A stretch of 46,072 nt of DNA from an uncultured Erysipelotrichaceae bacterium (GCA_902773005.1 CACYCS010000041.1:1-46072); one strand, 5' to 3'; positions 24,973 to 33,420 are shown, counted from the first letter of the stretch. The notes: generated by a model not told the origin, from the sequence alone. Numbers and translations are program-made.

Positions 24973-25782
24973 CTATCCTAAAGCGGTGTCGAGCACCAGC
25001 ATCACAACGAACCCTATCATGAAGGACCAAACTCCCTCGTGACTGACGGATCCGGATTGTATTTCAGGAATCATCTCTTCTGCGATGACATAGAGCATGC
25101 ATCCTGCGGCAAATGCAAGAGCCCAGGGCATGATGGGCTCAATAAATAGGGCTAAGAATAAGCCTAGAACAGCAGCGATAGGTTCAACAGCGCCTGAGAA
25201 TGTACCAAATAGGAAGGCTTTCCCTTTATGGCATGTCTCACCAACAATCGGCAGAGCTACAGCAGCGCCCTCAGGAATGTTCTGCATTCCGATGCCTATG
25301 GCAAGCATCAGGGCCCCAGTAAGAAGTCCTGTGGCAGAGTCTAACCCTGCCGCGACTGCGGCTAGAGCAACGCCATAAGCAATGCCGACAGATAACCCTT
25401 CAGGGATGTTATGGATGGTTACGGCTATGAACATTTTTGTGGTTCTTGAGATCTTATTTGCTTTATGGCCTTCTTCCTCATTGGTGGCCGAATGGATGTG
25501 AGGAGCCAGTTTATCGATGCCCCAAAGGAAGCCAGCACCAGCCAAAACAGCTATCGCAACGAGAGCGTAATTTGGCATATAAGTGACCTCAGTTTCCAAT
25601 GCAGGCATGATTAATGAGAACACAGACGCAGATAGCATGATGCCCGCGGCGAACCCCATGAAGATGCGGTTAAGCTTTGGAGTGATTGAATCCCTCTTCA
25701 AGAAGAAGACAAAGGACGAACCAAGGGTAGTGCATAGAAAGATTATTGATATACCCAGGATTGAGTTTAATACAGGTGACAT
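24973..25782 (-). CDS. ZIP family divalent metal transporter
   Basis: This 269-aa, about eight-helix transporter imports divalent metals such as zinc. The two metal-site helices carry H124-N125-I-P-E128-G and Q167-N168-I-P-E171-G, the bacterial ZupT/ZIP signature, and a His/Glu-rich loop (about 94-106) precedes the first. AAAGGAGG stands 7 bases before the ATG. Its promoter has a palindrome over the -35, consistent with metal-dependent repression. The zinc peptidase downstream may be in the same transcript. Confidence 0.92.
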   Translation of the reverse strand: MSPVLNSILGISIIFLCTTLGSSFVFFLKRDSITPKLNRIFMGFAAGIMLSASVFSLIMPALETEVTYMPNYALVAIAVLAGAGFLWGIDKLAPHIHSATNEEEGHKANKISRTTKMFIAVTIHNIPEGLSVGIAYGVALAAVAAGLDSATGLLTGALMLAIGIGMQNIPEGAAVALPIVGETCHKGKAFLFGTFSGAVEPIAAVLGLFLALFIEPIMPWALAFAAGCMLYVIAEEMIPEIQSGSVSHEGVWSFMIGFVVMLVLDTALG

Positions 25783-25784
25783 AA

Positions 25785-25804
25785 TCCAACCTCCTTTCGT
25801 TGGA
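25785..25804 (-). promoter_or_regulatory. Hairpin holding the ZIP ribosome site
   Basis: On the minus strand TCCAAC and GTTGGA pair (6 bp) around an 8-base GAAAGGAG loop, so the Shine-Dalgarno lies within a hairpin directly before the ATG. Confidence 0.45.
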
Positions 25805-25810
25805 GTGCCA

Positions 25811-25851
25811 ATTATAGACCTAATAAATTATTTGTTAAATAAAATTAACAA
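25811..25851 (-). promoter_or_regulatory. ZIP promoter with overlapping palindromic operator
   Basis: On the minus strand, TTAACA (25838-25833), 16 bases, TATAAT (25816-25811). The perfect inverted repeat TTGTTAA-N6-TTAACAA (25832-25851) covers the -35. This is a plausible repressor site; it does not match AdcR (TTAACYRGTTAA) because the arms are in the opposite order. Confidence 0.55.
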
Positions 25852-26121
25852 CTAAATTATATATGCCATAGTGGAATTCGTCATTTGAAAATCAGGTTCA
25901 TCGATGACCAATGAACGCGCGTGAAACCAATTCTGGCGGCGTCTGCGTTTTTCAAGGAGCACCCCCATCGATTCACCGGTAAATATGACCAACGAAATAT
26001 GATTGAACCGGAATTTCGAATTTTAATAGTTAAAGAAGTAGTAACATGTTCACATTTATTTAATAAAAAGGTTGAAAATAACTTTAAGTATATTTTAGAA
26101 TTAGTACGCAAATAGTGAACT
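25852..26121. other. AT-rich intergenic region upstream of the WYL-like regulator
   Basis: This AT-rich stretch separates the ZIP gene from the regulator at 26122. A likely promoter is TTGAAA (26072-26077), 18 bases, TAGAAT (26096-26101), with a start near 26108. A short open frame at 25921-26115 lacks a ribosome site and resembles nothing known. Nothing else was identified. Confidence 0.4.
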
Positions 26122-27150
26122 ATGATTACAAAGATTAAAATCAACTTTACAAAGGCTGAGGCGGATGAATTATCTGCTGATGCAGTTCGTTTCAAGTATG
26201 TCAAAAAGGATGGATCATCCAACATGGGATCCTTCATGAACGAGCTGATTCAACGCTTAGTAGATAAAAGACAGGCGGATTATAGATCGTTATTATCGTC
26301 AATAAAAAATCTTGGAAATGTCAAAACTATTAATGCCAATACTCAAAACGAACTATTGGATTTTGACTCGAAACGATACTTTGGAGGGCGGCTCGATTAT
26401 ACGAAGCCCATCCTAAATACTCCTATCTCCTTTAGGCCTTCGACTGATCTGGCTGCTAACTTTGACGTGATTTCCGACCGTGTGCCTAGAGGGTCATCGA
26501 TTTCCGAATATTTGAGGTCTCTGATTGTTGGCTATTTGTCTTTGCCCAGTTGCTATAAGATACCTTTAATTTGCTCTACCGAATATAATCGAGTTTCCGA
26601 AGCTTTCCATTATCAAAGATGCCTCAATATTCTTAAGGGCGGCGAGCGGATTATCGTGCGACCATATTGCATGATTCCTAATTCCGATAAGAGTTCGTTA
26701 TCTTTGATTGGCCTTGTTTCTGAGATGGGCGATCCTATACAACCTATCGTTGTCGATTTCCTCGAGGTTTTCCAAAACGCTTTTATGTCTGCTGAATATT
26801 GCGACTTCAACGATGAAGAACGCGAATTCCTTAACTCACTTCAGCCAGAACAAAATCTGACTGACAATTCTGTTAAAAAGCGCCCCGAAAAACACTCTAA
26901 TTGCGTCATAAAAGCCAATGGTAGGGCGATTGATCTACTGAACGAACGATTCCCCCAAATCGAGGCTAAAAAGGCCAAGGAAGGCACGTTTAAATTATCA
27001 GGCAACGAAGAAGATCTTTACCTTGCCTTACTTTATCTTGGTCCAGATGCTTTCTGCGTTCAGCCAAGCTCTTTGCAAAGGCGATTGAGAAATGCATTCC
27101 AGGACGCTGACGAAGCATACGATTCGAATGGTTTGCTGCTTGATCTTTGA
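26122..27150 (+). CDS. Putative transcriptional regulator with RHH-like and WYL/WCX-like parts
   Basis: A 342-aa protein that I place tentatively. Residues 1-50 and 100-140 each look like a ribbon-helix-helix unit (a strand, then two helices: KIKINFTKAEADEL and ISFRPSTDLAANF, each followed by a SFMNEL or SEYLRS helix). Residues 174-225 resemble a WYL domain (ERIIVRPYCMI, SLSLIGL in place of WYLxG). Residues 262-335 resemble the WCX extension (FKLSGNEEDLYLALLYLG, QPSSLQRRL). WYL proteins usually sense ligands or nucleic acid and control gene expression. Codon use is AT-richer than the neighbours, suggesting acquisition. There is no Shine-Dalgarno. Confidence 0.6.
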   Translation: MITKIKINFTKAEADELSADAVRFKYVKKDGSSNMGSFMNELIQRLVDKRQADYRSLLSSIKNLGNVKTINANTQNELLDFDSKRYFGGRLDYTKPILNTPISFRPSTDLAANFDVISDRVPRGSSISEYLRSLIVGYLSLPSCYKIPLICSTEYNRVSEAFHYQRCLNILKGGERIIVRPYCMIPNSDKSSLSLIGLVSEMGDPIQPIVVDFLEVFQNAFMSAEYCDFNDEEREFLNSLQPEQNLTDNSVKKRPEKHSNCVIKANGRAIDLLNERFPQIEAKKAKEGTFKLSGNEEDLYLALLYLGPDAFCVQPSSLQRRLRNAFQDADEAYDSNGLLLDL

Positions 27151-27182
27151 GATTAAGTCTGACTATTTTTCTAGGATTGGCC

Positions 27183-27211
27183 ATTAAAAAACGCCCAATT
27201 TGCATTGGGCG
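27183..27211 (-). terminator. Rho-independent terminator of htpG
   Basis: CGCCCAAT (27192-27199), loop TTGC, ATTGGGCG (27204-27211). Read on the minus strand it is followed by TTTTTTAATGG. Confidence 0.85.
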
Positions 27212-27231
27212 AAATGGGCGGGGAATCAGGC

Positions 27232-29157
27232 TTATTTCGACATCGCTTTCATCATCAACTCGTTGAGGTTTTTGACGAATGCTTTTTTGTCTTGGACGTC
27301 ATAGCCTTCAAGTAGGAGAGCTTCGTCGTAGAGCAGCGTTCCGTATTTCTTGATATCCTCATCGTCGGTCAATTTGGCGATAGCACCAAACAGATCGCTG
27401 TCGGCGTTGATTTCAAGAACCTTTGTCGCTTTCGGGGCGTCGGCATAATCTTCGGCACCGGGCTGTTCTTGCAAGACGTGTTCCATGTTCAAGGACAGGC
27501 CTTCTTTTGTGGTGATGCAGACCGGGGAATCGACAAGCTTAGCGGAGAAGGCAACTTCGTCGACTTTATTGCCAAGCGCTTCTTTGATATCGTCGAGAAT
27601 ACGCTTATGCTGGGCGGTAAGATCATCGATTCTGTTCTTCTCCTCCTTGGACAGATCGTCCTTGGATTCCGAGGCGATATTCTTGAATTTCTTGCCTTCG
27701 TATTCAGGCATAAAGTTGATGGCGAATTCATCGATATTCTTGTCGAACAGGAGCACATCAACGCCTTTCTTTCTATAGGACTCGAGTTGGGGTAAAAGCT
27801 TGACCTCATCGAGAGTTTTGCCCGAGGCGAAGTAGATGGTTTTCTGATCTTTGTCGCAACCTTTGACGTACTCAGAAAGGCTAACAAGTTTATCCTCTTT
27901 CATGGAATGGAAGAGTAGTAAATCCTGCAAATCTTTCGCCTTCATTCCGTAGGTGGAATAAATTCCAAATTTTAGATGGTCGCCAAAAGCTTTGAAGAAT
28001 TTTTCATATTTCTCGCGATCCGTATCCATCATGCCCTTCAACTTATCGATGAGCTTCTTTTCAATGGAGTTGCCGATCTTGGTAAGGGCAGGGGACTTCT
28101 GGAGCATCTCGCGGGAGATATTAAGCGGGAGCGACTCGCTATCGACAAGGCCGGTGACAAACTTGAAATAGTCAGGCACAAGCTCCTTGCATTTATCTTG
28201 GATGAAAATGCCTTTGGAATATAGCGTTAATCCCTTCTCAAAATTCTCGCTGTAAAGGTTGTAGGGGGCATGCGAAGGAACGAACACTAGCGCGTTGTAT
28301 GAGACGAGGCCTTCGACCTGAAGATTCAGCGATAGAATCGGATCTTCGTTGTCATAGGTCTTGCTCTTGTAGAAAGCATTAAGTTCATCGTCGGTAACCT
28401 CTTTGGGATTCTTCTTCCAGAGAGGAACCATGGAGTTCAAAGTTGAATCGACCTCAACGTCAATATACTTGCCCTCGATGTCTTTTCCATCTTTGTCTTT
28501 CTTGGGCTCTTGTTTGGTCTCTTTCATCTTGATTGGGTAGCGAATATAGTCGCTGTATTTGGAGACCAAGGACTTGATTCGATAGGGTTCCAAGAAGTTG
28601 GAATAGCCTTCGTCATCTTCGTCCTTTTTCAAATAAACGCGGATAAGTGAGCCGTGTTCCTGGTCGAAATCGCAGTCATCGATAGTGTATTTTTCCTTGC
28701 CATCGGAAGCGAAGATATGAGCAGGTCCATCAACCGTTTTGGAGATGACTTCGACCTTGTCGGCGACCATGAACGCGCTGTAGAAGCCAACGCCGAATTG
28801 ACCAATGATTGAAAGGTCATCCGCTTCTTTTGCTTCAGCGTATTTCTGGAGGAAGTCGGTCGAACCGCTCTTGGCAATCGTGCCGAGGTTATTAATCATA
28901 TCCTCTTTGCTCATGCCGATGCCGTTGTCACGGACTTCGATGAAACGTTTTTTCTTGTCGGCGTTAATCCTGATTTCGTAGTCGGTGGAGGGGTAGTGCT
29001 CTCCGTCGGTGAGAGATAGATATTTGTATTTATCAATTGCGTCGCTGGCGTTGGAGATGAGCTCGCGAAGGAAGATCTCCTTTTCGCTGTAGATCGAATT
29101 GATCATTAAATCGAGAAGCTTTTTACTTTCGGTTTGAAATTCTTTTTCTTCTAGCAT
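27232..29157 (-). CDS. htpG: Chaperone HtpG (bacterial Hsp90)
   Basis: This 641-aa ATP-dependent chaperone has the GHKL motifs ELISNASDAIDK, DNGIGM and GQFGVGFYSAF in the N-terminal domain, then the middle and C-terminal dimerisation domains. Length is normal (about 625-640). AAAGGA precedes the ATG. A CIRCE element overlaps the promoter, so HrcA is the expected repressor and heat shock the inducer. The divergent gene is an exported nuclease. Confidence 0.97.
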   Translation of the reverse strand: MLEEKEFQTESKKLLDLMINSIYSEKEIFLRELISNASDAIDKYKYLSLTDGEHYPSTDYEIRINADKKKRFIEVRDNGIGMSKEDMINNLGTIAKSGSTDFLQKYAEAKEADDLSIIGQFGVGFYSAFMVADKVEVISKTVDGPAHIFASDGKEKYTIDDCDFDQEHGSLIRVYLKKDEDDEGYSNFLEPYRIKSLVSKYSDYIRYPIKMKETKQEPKKDKDGKDIEGKYIDVEVDSTLNSMVPLWKKNPKEVTDDELNAFYKSKTYDNEDPILSLNLQVEGLVSYNALVFVPSHAPYNLYSENFEKGLTLYSKGIFIQDKCKELVPDYFKFVTGLVDSESLPLNISREMLQKSPALTKIGNSIEKKLIDKLKGMMDTDREKYEKFFKAFGDHLKFGIYSTYGMKAKDLQDLLLFHSMKEDKLVSLSEYVKGCDKDQKTIYFASGKTLDEVKLLPQLESYRKKGVDVLLFDKNIDEFAINFMPEYEGKKFKNIASESKDDLSKEEKNRIDDLTAQHKRILDDIKEALGNKVDEVAFSAKLVDSPVCITTKEGLSLNMEHVLQEQPGAEDYADAPKATKVLEINADSDLFGAIAKLTDDEDIKKYGTLLYDEALLLEGYDVQDKKAFVKNLNELMMKAMSK

Positions 29158-29185
29158 TTGATAGGTCCTTTCTTATCGCCAATAT

Positions 29186-29213
29186 ACTTTATACCATTTT
29201 TTAGCACTTTCAA
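29186..29213 (-). promoter_or_regulatory. Predicted htpG promoter
   Basis: On the minus strand, TTGAAA (29213-29208) lies within the CIRCE spacer; 16 bases later stands TAAAGT (29191-29186). Confidence 0.5.
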
Positions 29214-29227
29214 TAGGAGAGTGCCAA
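29201..29227. promoter_or_regulatory. CIRCE element (HrcA operator) of htpG
   Basis: TTAGCACTT-N9-GAGTGCCAA against the CIRCE consensus TTAGCACTC-N9-GAGTGCTAA: 16 of 18 arm bases match and the 9-base spacer is exact. It overlaps the -35 of htpG. Confidence 0.85.
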
Positions 29228-29296
29228 AAATCAATCCAAGGAACAGTTATCGCGGCAGTTGTAGCGCTTTCTTAGGCCTTTTTAACGCCGGAGATT

Positions 29297-29302
29297 TATA
29301 AT
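29297..29302 (+). promoter_or_regulatory. -10 box placing transcription start on the nuclease start codon
   Basis: A consensus TATAAT ends six bases before ATG 29309, predicting a leaderless transcript. No clear -35 and no Shine-Dalgarno are present. Confidence 0.5.
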
Positions 29303-29308
29303 CATGGC

Positions 29309-31234
29309 ATGAAGAAATATTCGTTTTTGTTATTGGCGGCCATATCATCTTCGGTGGCCGTCTATGCCGCGACTTCTGTTTCGGCAGAACCTCGTGAGAC
29401 GTACGCTGCAAGTGGCCCCGTTTCGTCGAGTTTATCAAGCAAAATGAACATCGATCTCAACGACAATTCTGAGACCGATATTCGCAGTTATTATTCCTCG
29501 CTGAATTCGCTTTCTACTTCGGAAAGGACTGGGACAAACCTATTGAAGAACCTGAAGCCGATCCTTCAGAACTTTAACTACTATAGTTATGACGCCGTCT
29601 GGAAAATCTACGAGATAACGGACCGCGAATGGTCACTTTCCCCGGCTAGCGAAACGACATATGGAACCTATAACGCTTCAACCGGAATCATCAGCAACTA
29701 TGAATTCGGCAGCAGCAGTTCAAATGGCAAGAACAATCCTTACGTGCATACGCTCTATAGAAATAGAGATGAAGATGGCGTGACGGTTGAATCGGGACGC
29801 ATCCGCGAGTGGGGCGACCATACTCAAAATGGCGGAACCAATAGAGAACACGTCTGGTGCCAGTCCCGCGGCTTTAAGGCGGATAGTGGCGCAGAAGGTC
29901 CTGCTGGTACCGACATTCATCACCTGCTTTCGGGCGATGGATACGTGAATGGAAAACCGCACAACAACAATCCGTATGGCTATGTAGATCCCGCGAATAT
30001 ACAAATTGATAGCAAGGCGACCTATGCCTATTGCGAAGGCAACCTCGCTGGAAAGCCGTTGCACGCACATCCTTCAGATGAATCAACCGTGGTTTTTGAA
30101 CCTCAGGACAGCGACAAGGGTGACATCGCACGCGCGTGCTTCTATATGGTTGCCTGCTACAACAATCTTTCAGGAACCGATACGATCACCCAGTTTAATC
30201 CAAATTTGACGCTGGTTGATTACGCGACCTCGAATGGTGCATCGGCGATCTCTTCAAGCGATAAAGCGGTGGGGATGGGAATTCTATCCGACCTTCTTGA
30301 GTGGCATAAACTTGACCCAGTAGATGAATATGAGATTCATCGCAACAACCTGATCTACAACAACTTCCAGCATAACAGGAACCCGTTCATCGACTTCCCG
30401 GAGTGGGTTGATTTGGTGTGGGGCGACGCGAAGGGAACGGCATCCGCGAACCCCGCTTCCGATGCGATTGGCGAGCCGCAAGGAACGAAATTAAAGGTTT
30501 CTACAAGCACGCTTTCTATCATCAAAAACCAGGAGCAATCGGTTAGCGCTTCGACGCCAAACAACGAGAAAATAACTTGGTCGATTTCTGATGAAAATGT
30601 TGCAAAACTCAGCAAATCCCAAACCGATAGCGGCGAAAGCGTAACGATTAGCGCCTTGAAAGTCGGTAGTGCAACCATCACGGCTAAGGCCACCATCGAA
30701 GGCGAAGAAGTCGCCTCGACCATCGCTTTAAACGTAGAAGCGGATCCTAGTTCTCTTGTTCTTTCTGAAACCTCTTCTCTTTCGCTAGAGGTAAAGGGCG
30801 AAAAGAAACTATCGGCAACCACCAAAGACGGCACGTCAGTTAAGTGGGCGATATCCGATGGGAGCATTGCATCGCTTAGCGCAACCGAGTCAGCCAGCGG
30901 CGCGCAGATTACCGTAACCGCTCTTAAAGAAGGAAAAGCGACCATCACTGTTTCTGCCACCGTGGATGGGGATGATATTTCTAAGAAGATCGAAATTAAC
31001 GTTGGTCCGAAGCCATTCTCCCTGTCGGATATTCCCATTTACGCATGGATTGGGCTAGGCGTCGTTGTTCTGATCATTATTATATTGCTCATCGTTTCGC
31101 CGAAATTTAGGAAGAAGGCTGCTAAGCAAGTGAAATCGGCCGCTAAATCCAGCTCCTCTTCAAAGTCTAGCGGTTCCAGATCGAAATCCAGCAGTTCTTC
31201 CAACAAAAAGAAAACGTCCAGCTCTAAGAAATAA
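29309..31234 (+). CDS. Membrane-tethered endonuclease I with two Ig-like (Big_2) domains
   Basis: This 641-aa exported nuclease has a signal peptide at residues 1-26 (ending VSA). The endonuclease I family domain spans about 55-380, with the catalytic core N178-R-E-H181-V-W and T201-D-I-H-H205. Two bacterial Ig-like group 2 repeats (about 390-478 and 480-568) follow, each with a WxIS and a GxATIT strand. A membrane helix lies at about 574-597, then a Ser/Lys-rich tail of about 40 residues. With the signal peptide cleaved, the topology puts the nuclease outside and the basic tail in the cytosol. Roles could be DNA scavenging for nucleotides or defence. Confidence 0.88.
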   Translation: MKKYSFLLLAAISSSVAVYAATSVSAEPRETYAASGPVSSSLSSKMNIDLNDNSETDIRSYYSSLNSLSTSERTGTNLLKNLKPILQNFNYYSYDAVWKIYEITDREWSLSPASETTYGTYNASTGIISNYEFGSSSSNGKNNPYVHTLYRNRDEDGVTVESGRIREWGDHTQNGGTNREHVWCQSRGFKADSGAEGPAGTDIHHLLSGDGYVNGKPHNNNPYGYVDPANIQIDSKATYAYCEGNLAGKPLHAHPSDESTVVFEPQDSDKGDIARACFYMVACYNNLSGTDTITQFNPNLTLVDYATSNGASAISSSDKAVGMGILSDLLEWHKLDPVDEYEIHRNNLIYNNFQHNRNPFIDFPEWVDLVWGDAKGTASANPASDAIGEPQGTKLKVSTSTLSIIKNQEQSVSASTPNNEKITWSISDENVAKLSKSQTDSGESVTISALKVGSATITAKATIEGEEVASTIALNVEADPSSLVLSETSSLSLEVKGEKKLSATTKDGTSVKWAISDGSIASLSATESASGAQITVTALKEGKATITVSATVDGDDISKKIEINVGPKPFSLSDIPIYAWIGLGVVVLIIIILLIVSPKFRKKAAKQVKSAAKSSSSSKSSGSRSKSSSSSNKKKTSSSKK

Positions 31235-31236
31235 GC

Positions 31237-31256
31237 GGGACGTGTATCGGATTTCG
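31237..31256 (+). repeat. GGGACGTGTATC element, copy 3
   Basis: GGGACGTGTATCGGATTTCG starts two bases after the endonuclease stop and lies in the 30-bp gap before the convergent Hpt gene. It is near-identical to copy 4 at 34587. Confidence 0.5.
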
Positions 31257-31264
31257 AGATTCGT

Positions 31265-31609
31265 TTAGTCTTTGCAGATCTCTTCGAGGGCGCGCCTAGC
31301 GTCCTCGATTTGTTTTAGAAGCGCGGAGTAATCCACGTCTTGCTTAGCGCGGAGAAGCTCGGTGATCTTTTCAATCGGCTCACTGAGTGGAGTGAGCGCG
31401 AGATTCATCGTAACGCCTTTTAAGCCATGCGCAGCTTGGAATCCTTTTTCGAAGTCGTGAGACTCGATAGCGAGATAGAGTTCGTTGAAGTGGGCGTGAG
31501 AAGGAACCGTCTTGACCAGTCGCAGATAGAGCGACTCTTTGTTGACGCATCTCATTAAGCCGGTTGTGGTGTCAGCGCCGTATTTCTTCAGTTCATCAAT
31601 GGTTAGCAT
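31265..31609 (-). CDS. Hpt (histidine phosphotransfer) domain protein
   Basis: A 114-aa single-domain phosphotransfer protein. H61 in HGLKG is the phospho-accepting residue within a predicted four-helix bundle. It follows the REC-GGDEF-EAL gene by 3 bases, with its GAGG ribosome site inside the end of that gene, so the two are translationally coupled. It probably passes phosphate to the REC domain of its partner. No histidine kinase is in the window. Confidence 0.85.
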   Translation of the reverse strand: MLTIDELKKYGADTTTGLMRCVNKESLYLRLVKTVPSHAHFNELYLAIESHDFEKGFQAAHGLKGVTMNLALTPLSEPIEKITELLRAKQDVDYSALLKQIEDARRALEEICKD

Positions 31610-31612
31610 AAT

Positions 31613-33298
31613 TTATTTCCTCGCAATGAATTTAGCAGCGAACTCCTCGGCCGGGAGAGGCTTGGAGAAGTAATACCCTTGGATGTAGGTGTATCCTCTT
31701 CCTTTAAGGTATTCAACTTGCTCCTTGGTCTCGACGCCTTCTGCAACGAGGGGAGTGCCGAGGAACTTAGCAATATCCGCAACGATGTCGACCATCTTTC
31801 TGGTCTTTTGATTGGTATCCATCTCACGGATGAATTTCATGTCCAGCTTCAAGATATCGAAGTTTAGCGTCGCGAGGGAATTGAGCGACGAGTAGCCACT
31901 TCCGAAGTCATCGATTTCGATGCGGAACCCTTTGGCGCGGAATTCATCGACGAGCCTTGCGAGTTGGCCGATGTCATCGCTATACGCGGATTCGGTGACT
32001 TCCAACATGAAGTCCTTCGGCTCGATGCCTGCTTCATTGACGATTTGCTCAATGATTTCGGGTAGGCGAGGATCGATTAGATCGACGCGAGAGACGTTGA
32101 CGGAAACAGGAACGACCAAGCCGTATTTGTCTTTCCATTCCTTGACTTGCTTTGCCGTCTCGGACCATACGTAATGATCGAGCAGACGGATAAAGCCATT
32201 GCTCTCGAATAGAGGAATGAATAGACCCGGAGAGATGAAGCCCAGTTCTGGGTGGATCCAACGGACCAACGCCTCAGCGGAAGACAAAACCGGCTCATCG
32301 CCAGACACGTTGAATTTCGGCTGGAAGTAAATGGTGAATTGATGATTCTTGATCGCCTCGCGCGCTTCCAGAAGTAGCCTTTCGTTGAAAAGCGTCTTCT
32401 TCTGCGCTTCTTGGTCATATACGTTATAACGCACGCGATTGGAGCCGCGAATCTCTTCGCAGGCGAGATTGGCCCTATCGATTCTAGCTTCGATTGGTTC
32501 TTGCTTGTCGCTGCAGCGGTAGATGCCGATGCGATTGGACAAGTTGATGATTTCGAACCTTTGCCTTAGGCGGGTATCAATCTGATCGAATACGACGTTG
32601 TAATCGTCGATGGGCTTGATATAGAGAACGAAATGGTCGTCGTTCAATCTTCCGACGATGCCATCGTTATTCCTCGCGATGTCTTTTAGGGCATCGGCGA
32701 AGGTTCTGAGAATTTCGTTGGCTTCCTCGTGCCCATGGAGCTCGGCGATGAAGTTATAGTGCTCGATGGAGACCACGACCAAATCGTTCTGGGCATCAGG
32801 CCCGTACTGGTCCATTTTGGCAACGTATTCGAGGAAGATGTGCTTATTGTAAACGCCGGTGATTTCATCGCGCTCTGTCGCTTGGATGACAAGGCGGTCT
32901 TCGGAAAGTTCGATCGCGCGATTGACGCGGGCCAAAACGATCCCTGGAGTGTCGTAGGGCTTCTTGATGAAGTCGACGGCACCCATCTCAAGGCTTTTGA
33001 CCTCGCTATCGTGCTCACTCGTCAAAACGATGACAGGAATGCGCTTGAAGTTTTGGTCTTCTTTTATGATCTTCAGGAAGGAGAACCCATCCATGATGGG
33101 CATTCCAACGTCAAGCATAATCAAGGAGATCGGGGCGTTCGAACGCTGCAACGCATGCAACGCCTCCAAACCGTTCTCTGCGGTTATGACCTCATAGGAG
33201 TCTCCTACAATCTCAGACAGAATCTCGAGATTGACGATCTCGTCATCTACGATGAGGATCGTGCGCTTGATTTTTGAAATGACGTTTGTGTTGGGCAT
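31613..33298 (-). CDS. REC - degenerate GGDEF - EAL cyclic-di-GMP phosphodiesterase
   Basis: A 561-aa regulator. The receiver domain (residues 12-130) has D18, D19, phospho-acceptor D63, T93 and K113. The GGDEF domain (about 150-290) has GRLNDDHF where the active motif should be, so it is not expected to make c-di-GMP. The EAL domain (about 315-555) keeps EALVRW, VSVNVS, LEVTES, DDFGSGYSS, KLDMKFI, AEGVE and the Q of IQGYYFSKP, so it should hydrolyse c-di-GMP. The start at M (33298) is chosen because the receiver begins there. The open frame extends upstream to 33466 without homology. TATAAG at 33314-33309 predicts a 4-base leader. Confidence 0.88.
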   Translation of the reverse strand: MPNTNVISKIKRTILIVDDEIVNLEILSEIVGDSYEVITAENGLEALHALQRSNAPISLIMLDVGMPIMDGFSFLKIIKEDQNFKRIPVIVLTSEHDSEVKSLEMGAVDFIKKPYDTPGIVLARVNRAIELSEDRLVIQATERDEITGVYNKHIFLEYVAKMDQYGPDAQNDLVVVSIEHYNFIAELHGHEEANEILRTFADALKDIARNNDGIVGRLNDDHFVLYIKPIDDYNVVFDQIDTRLRQRFEIINLSNRIGIYRCSDKQEPIEARIDRANLACEEIRGSNRVRYNVYDQEAQKKTLFNERLLLEAREAIKNHQFTIYFQPKFNVSGDEPVLSSAEALVRWIHPELGFISPGLFIPLFESNGFIRLLDHYVWSETAKQVKEWKDKYGLVVPVSVNVSRVDLIDPRLPEIIEQIVNEAGIEPKDFMLEVTESAYSDDIGQLARLVDEFRAKGFRIEIDDFGSGYSSLNSLATLNFDILKLDMKFIREMDTNQKTRKMVDIVADIAKFLGTPLVAEGVETKEQVEYLKGRGYTYIQGYYFSKPLPAEEFAAKFIARK

Positions 33299-33388
33299 TG
33301 TTTTAAGTCTTATACCCCCCTCGCTATTTTCATAGTCGAGTGACAAGAATGCAATCTTTTTTATGCGTACAGTCGGTTTTTTTCTTGT

Positions 33389-33420
33389 ACTTCCGCTTGG
33401 CTCGACTTCCGTTTGGCTGG
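33389..33420. repeat. Tandem 16-bp direct repeat in a divergent promoter region
   Basis: ACTTCCGCTTGGCTCG (33389-33404) is followed directly by ACTTCCGTTTGGCTGG (33405-33420), 14 of 16 bases identical. Repeats in helical register between the phosphodiesterase and DUF697 genes look like a regulator binding site. Confidence 0.5.

Noticed and set aside
25921..26115. 64-residue plus-strand open frame from a GTG upstream of the WYL-like regulator
   Set aside because: No ribosome site, no recognisable family, and its end overlaps the predicted promoter of the regulator.
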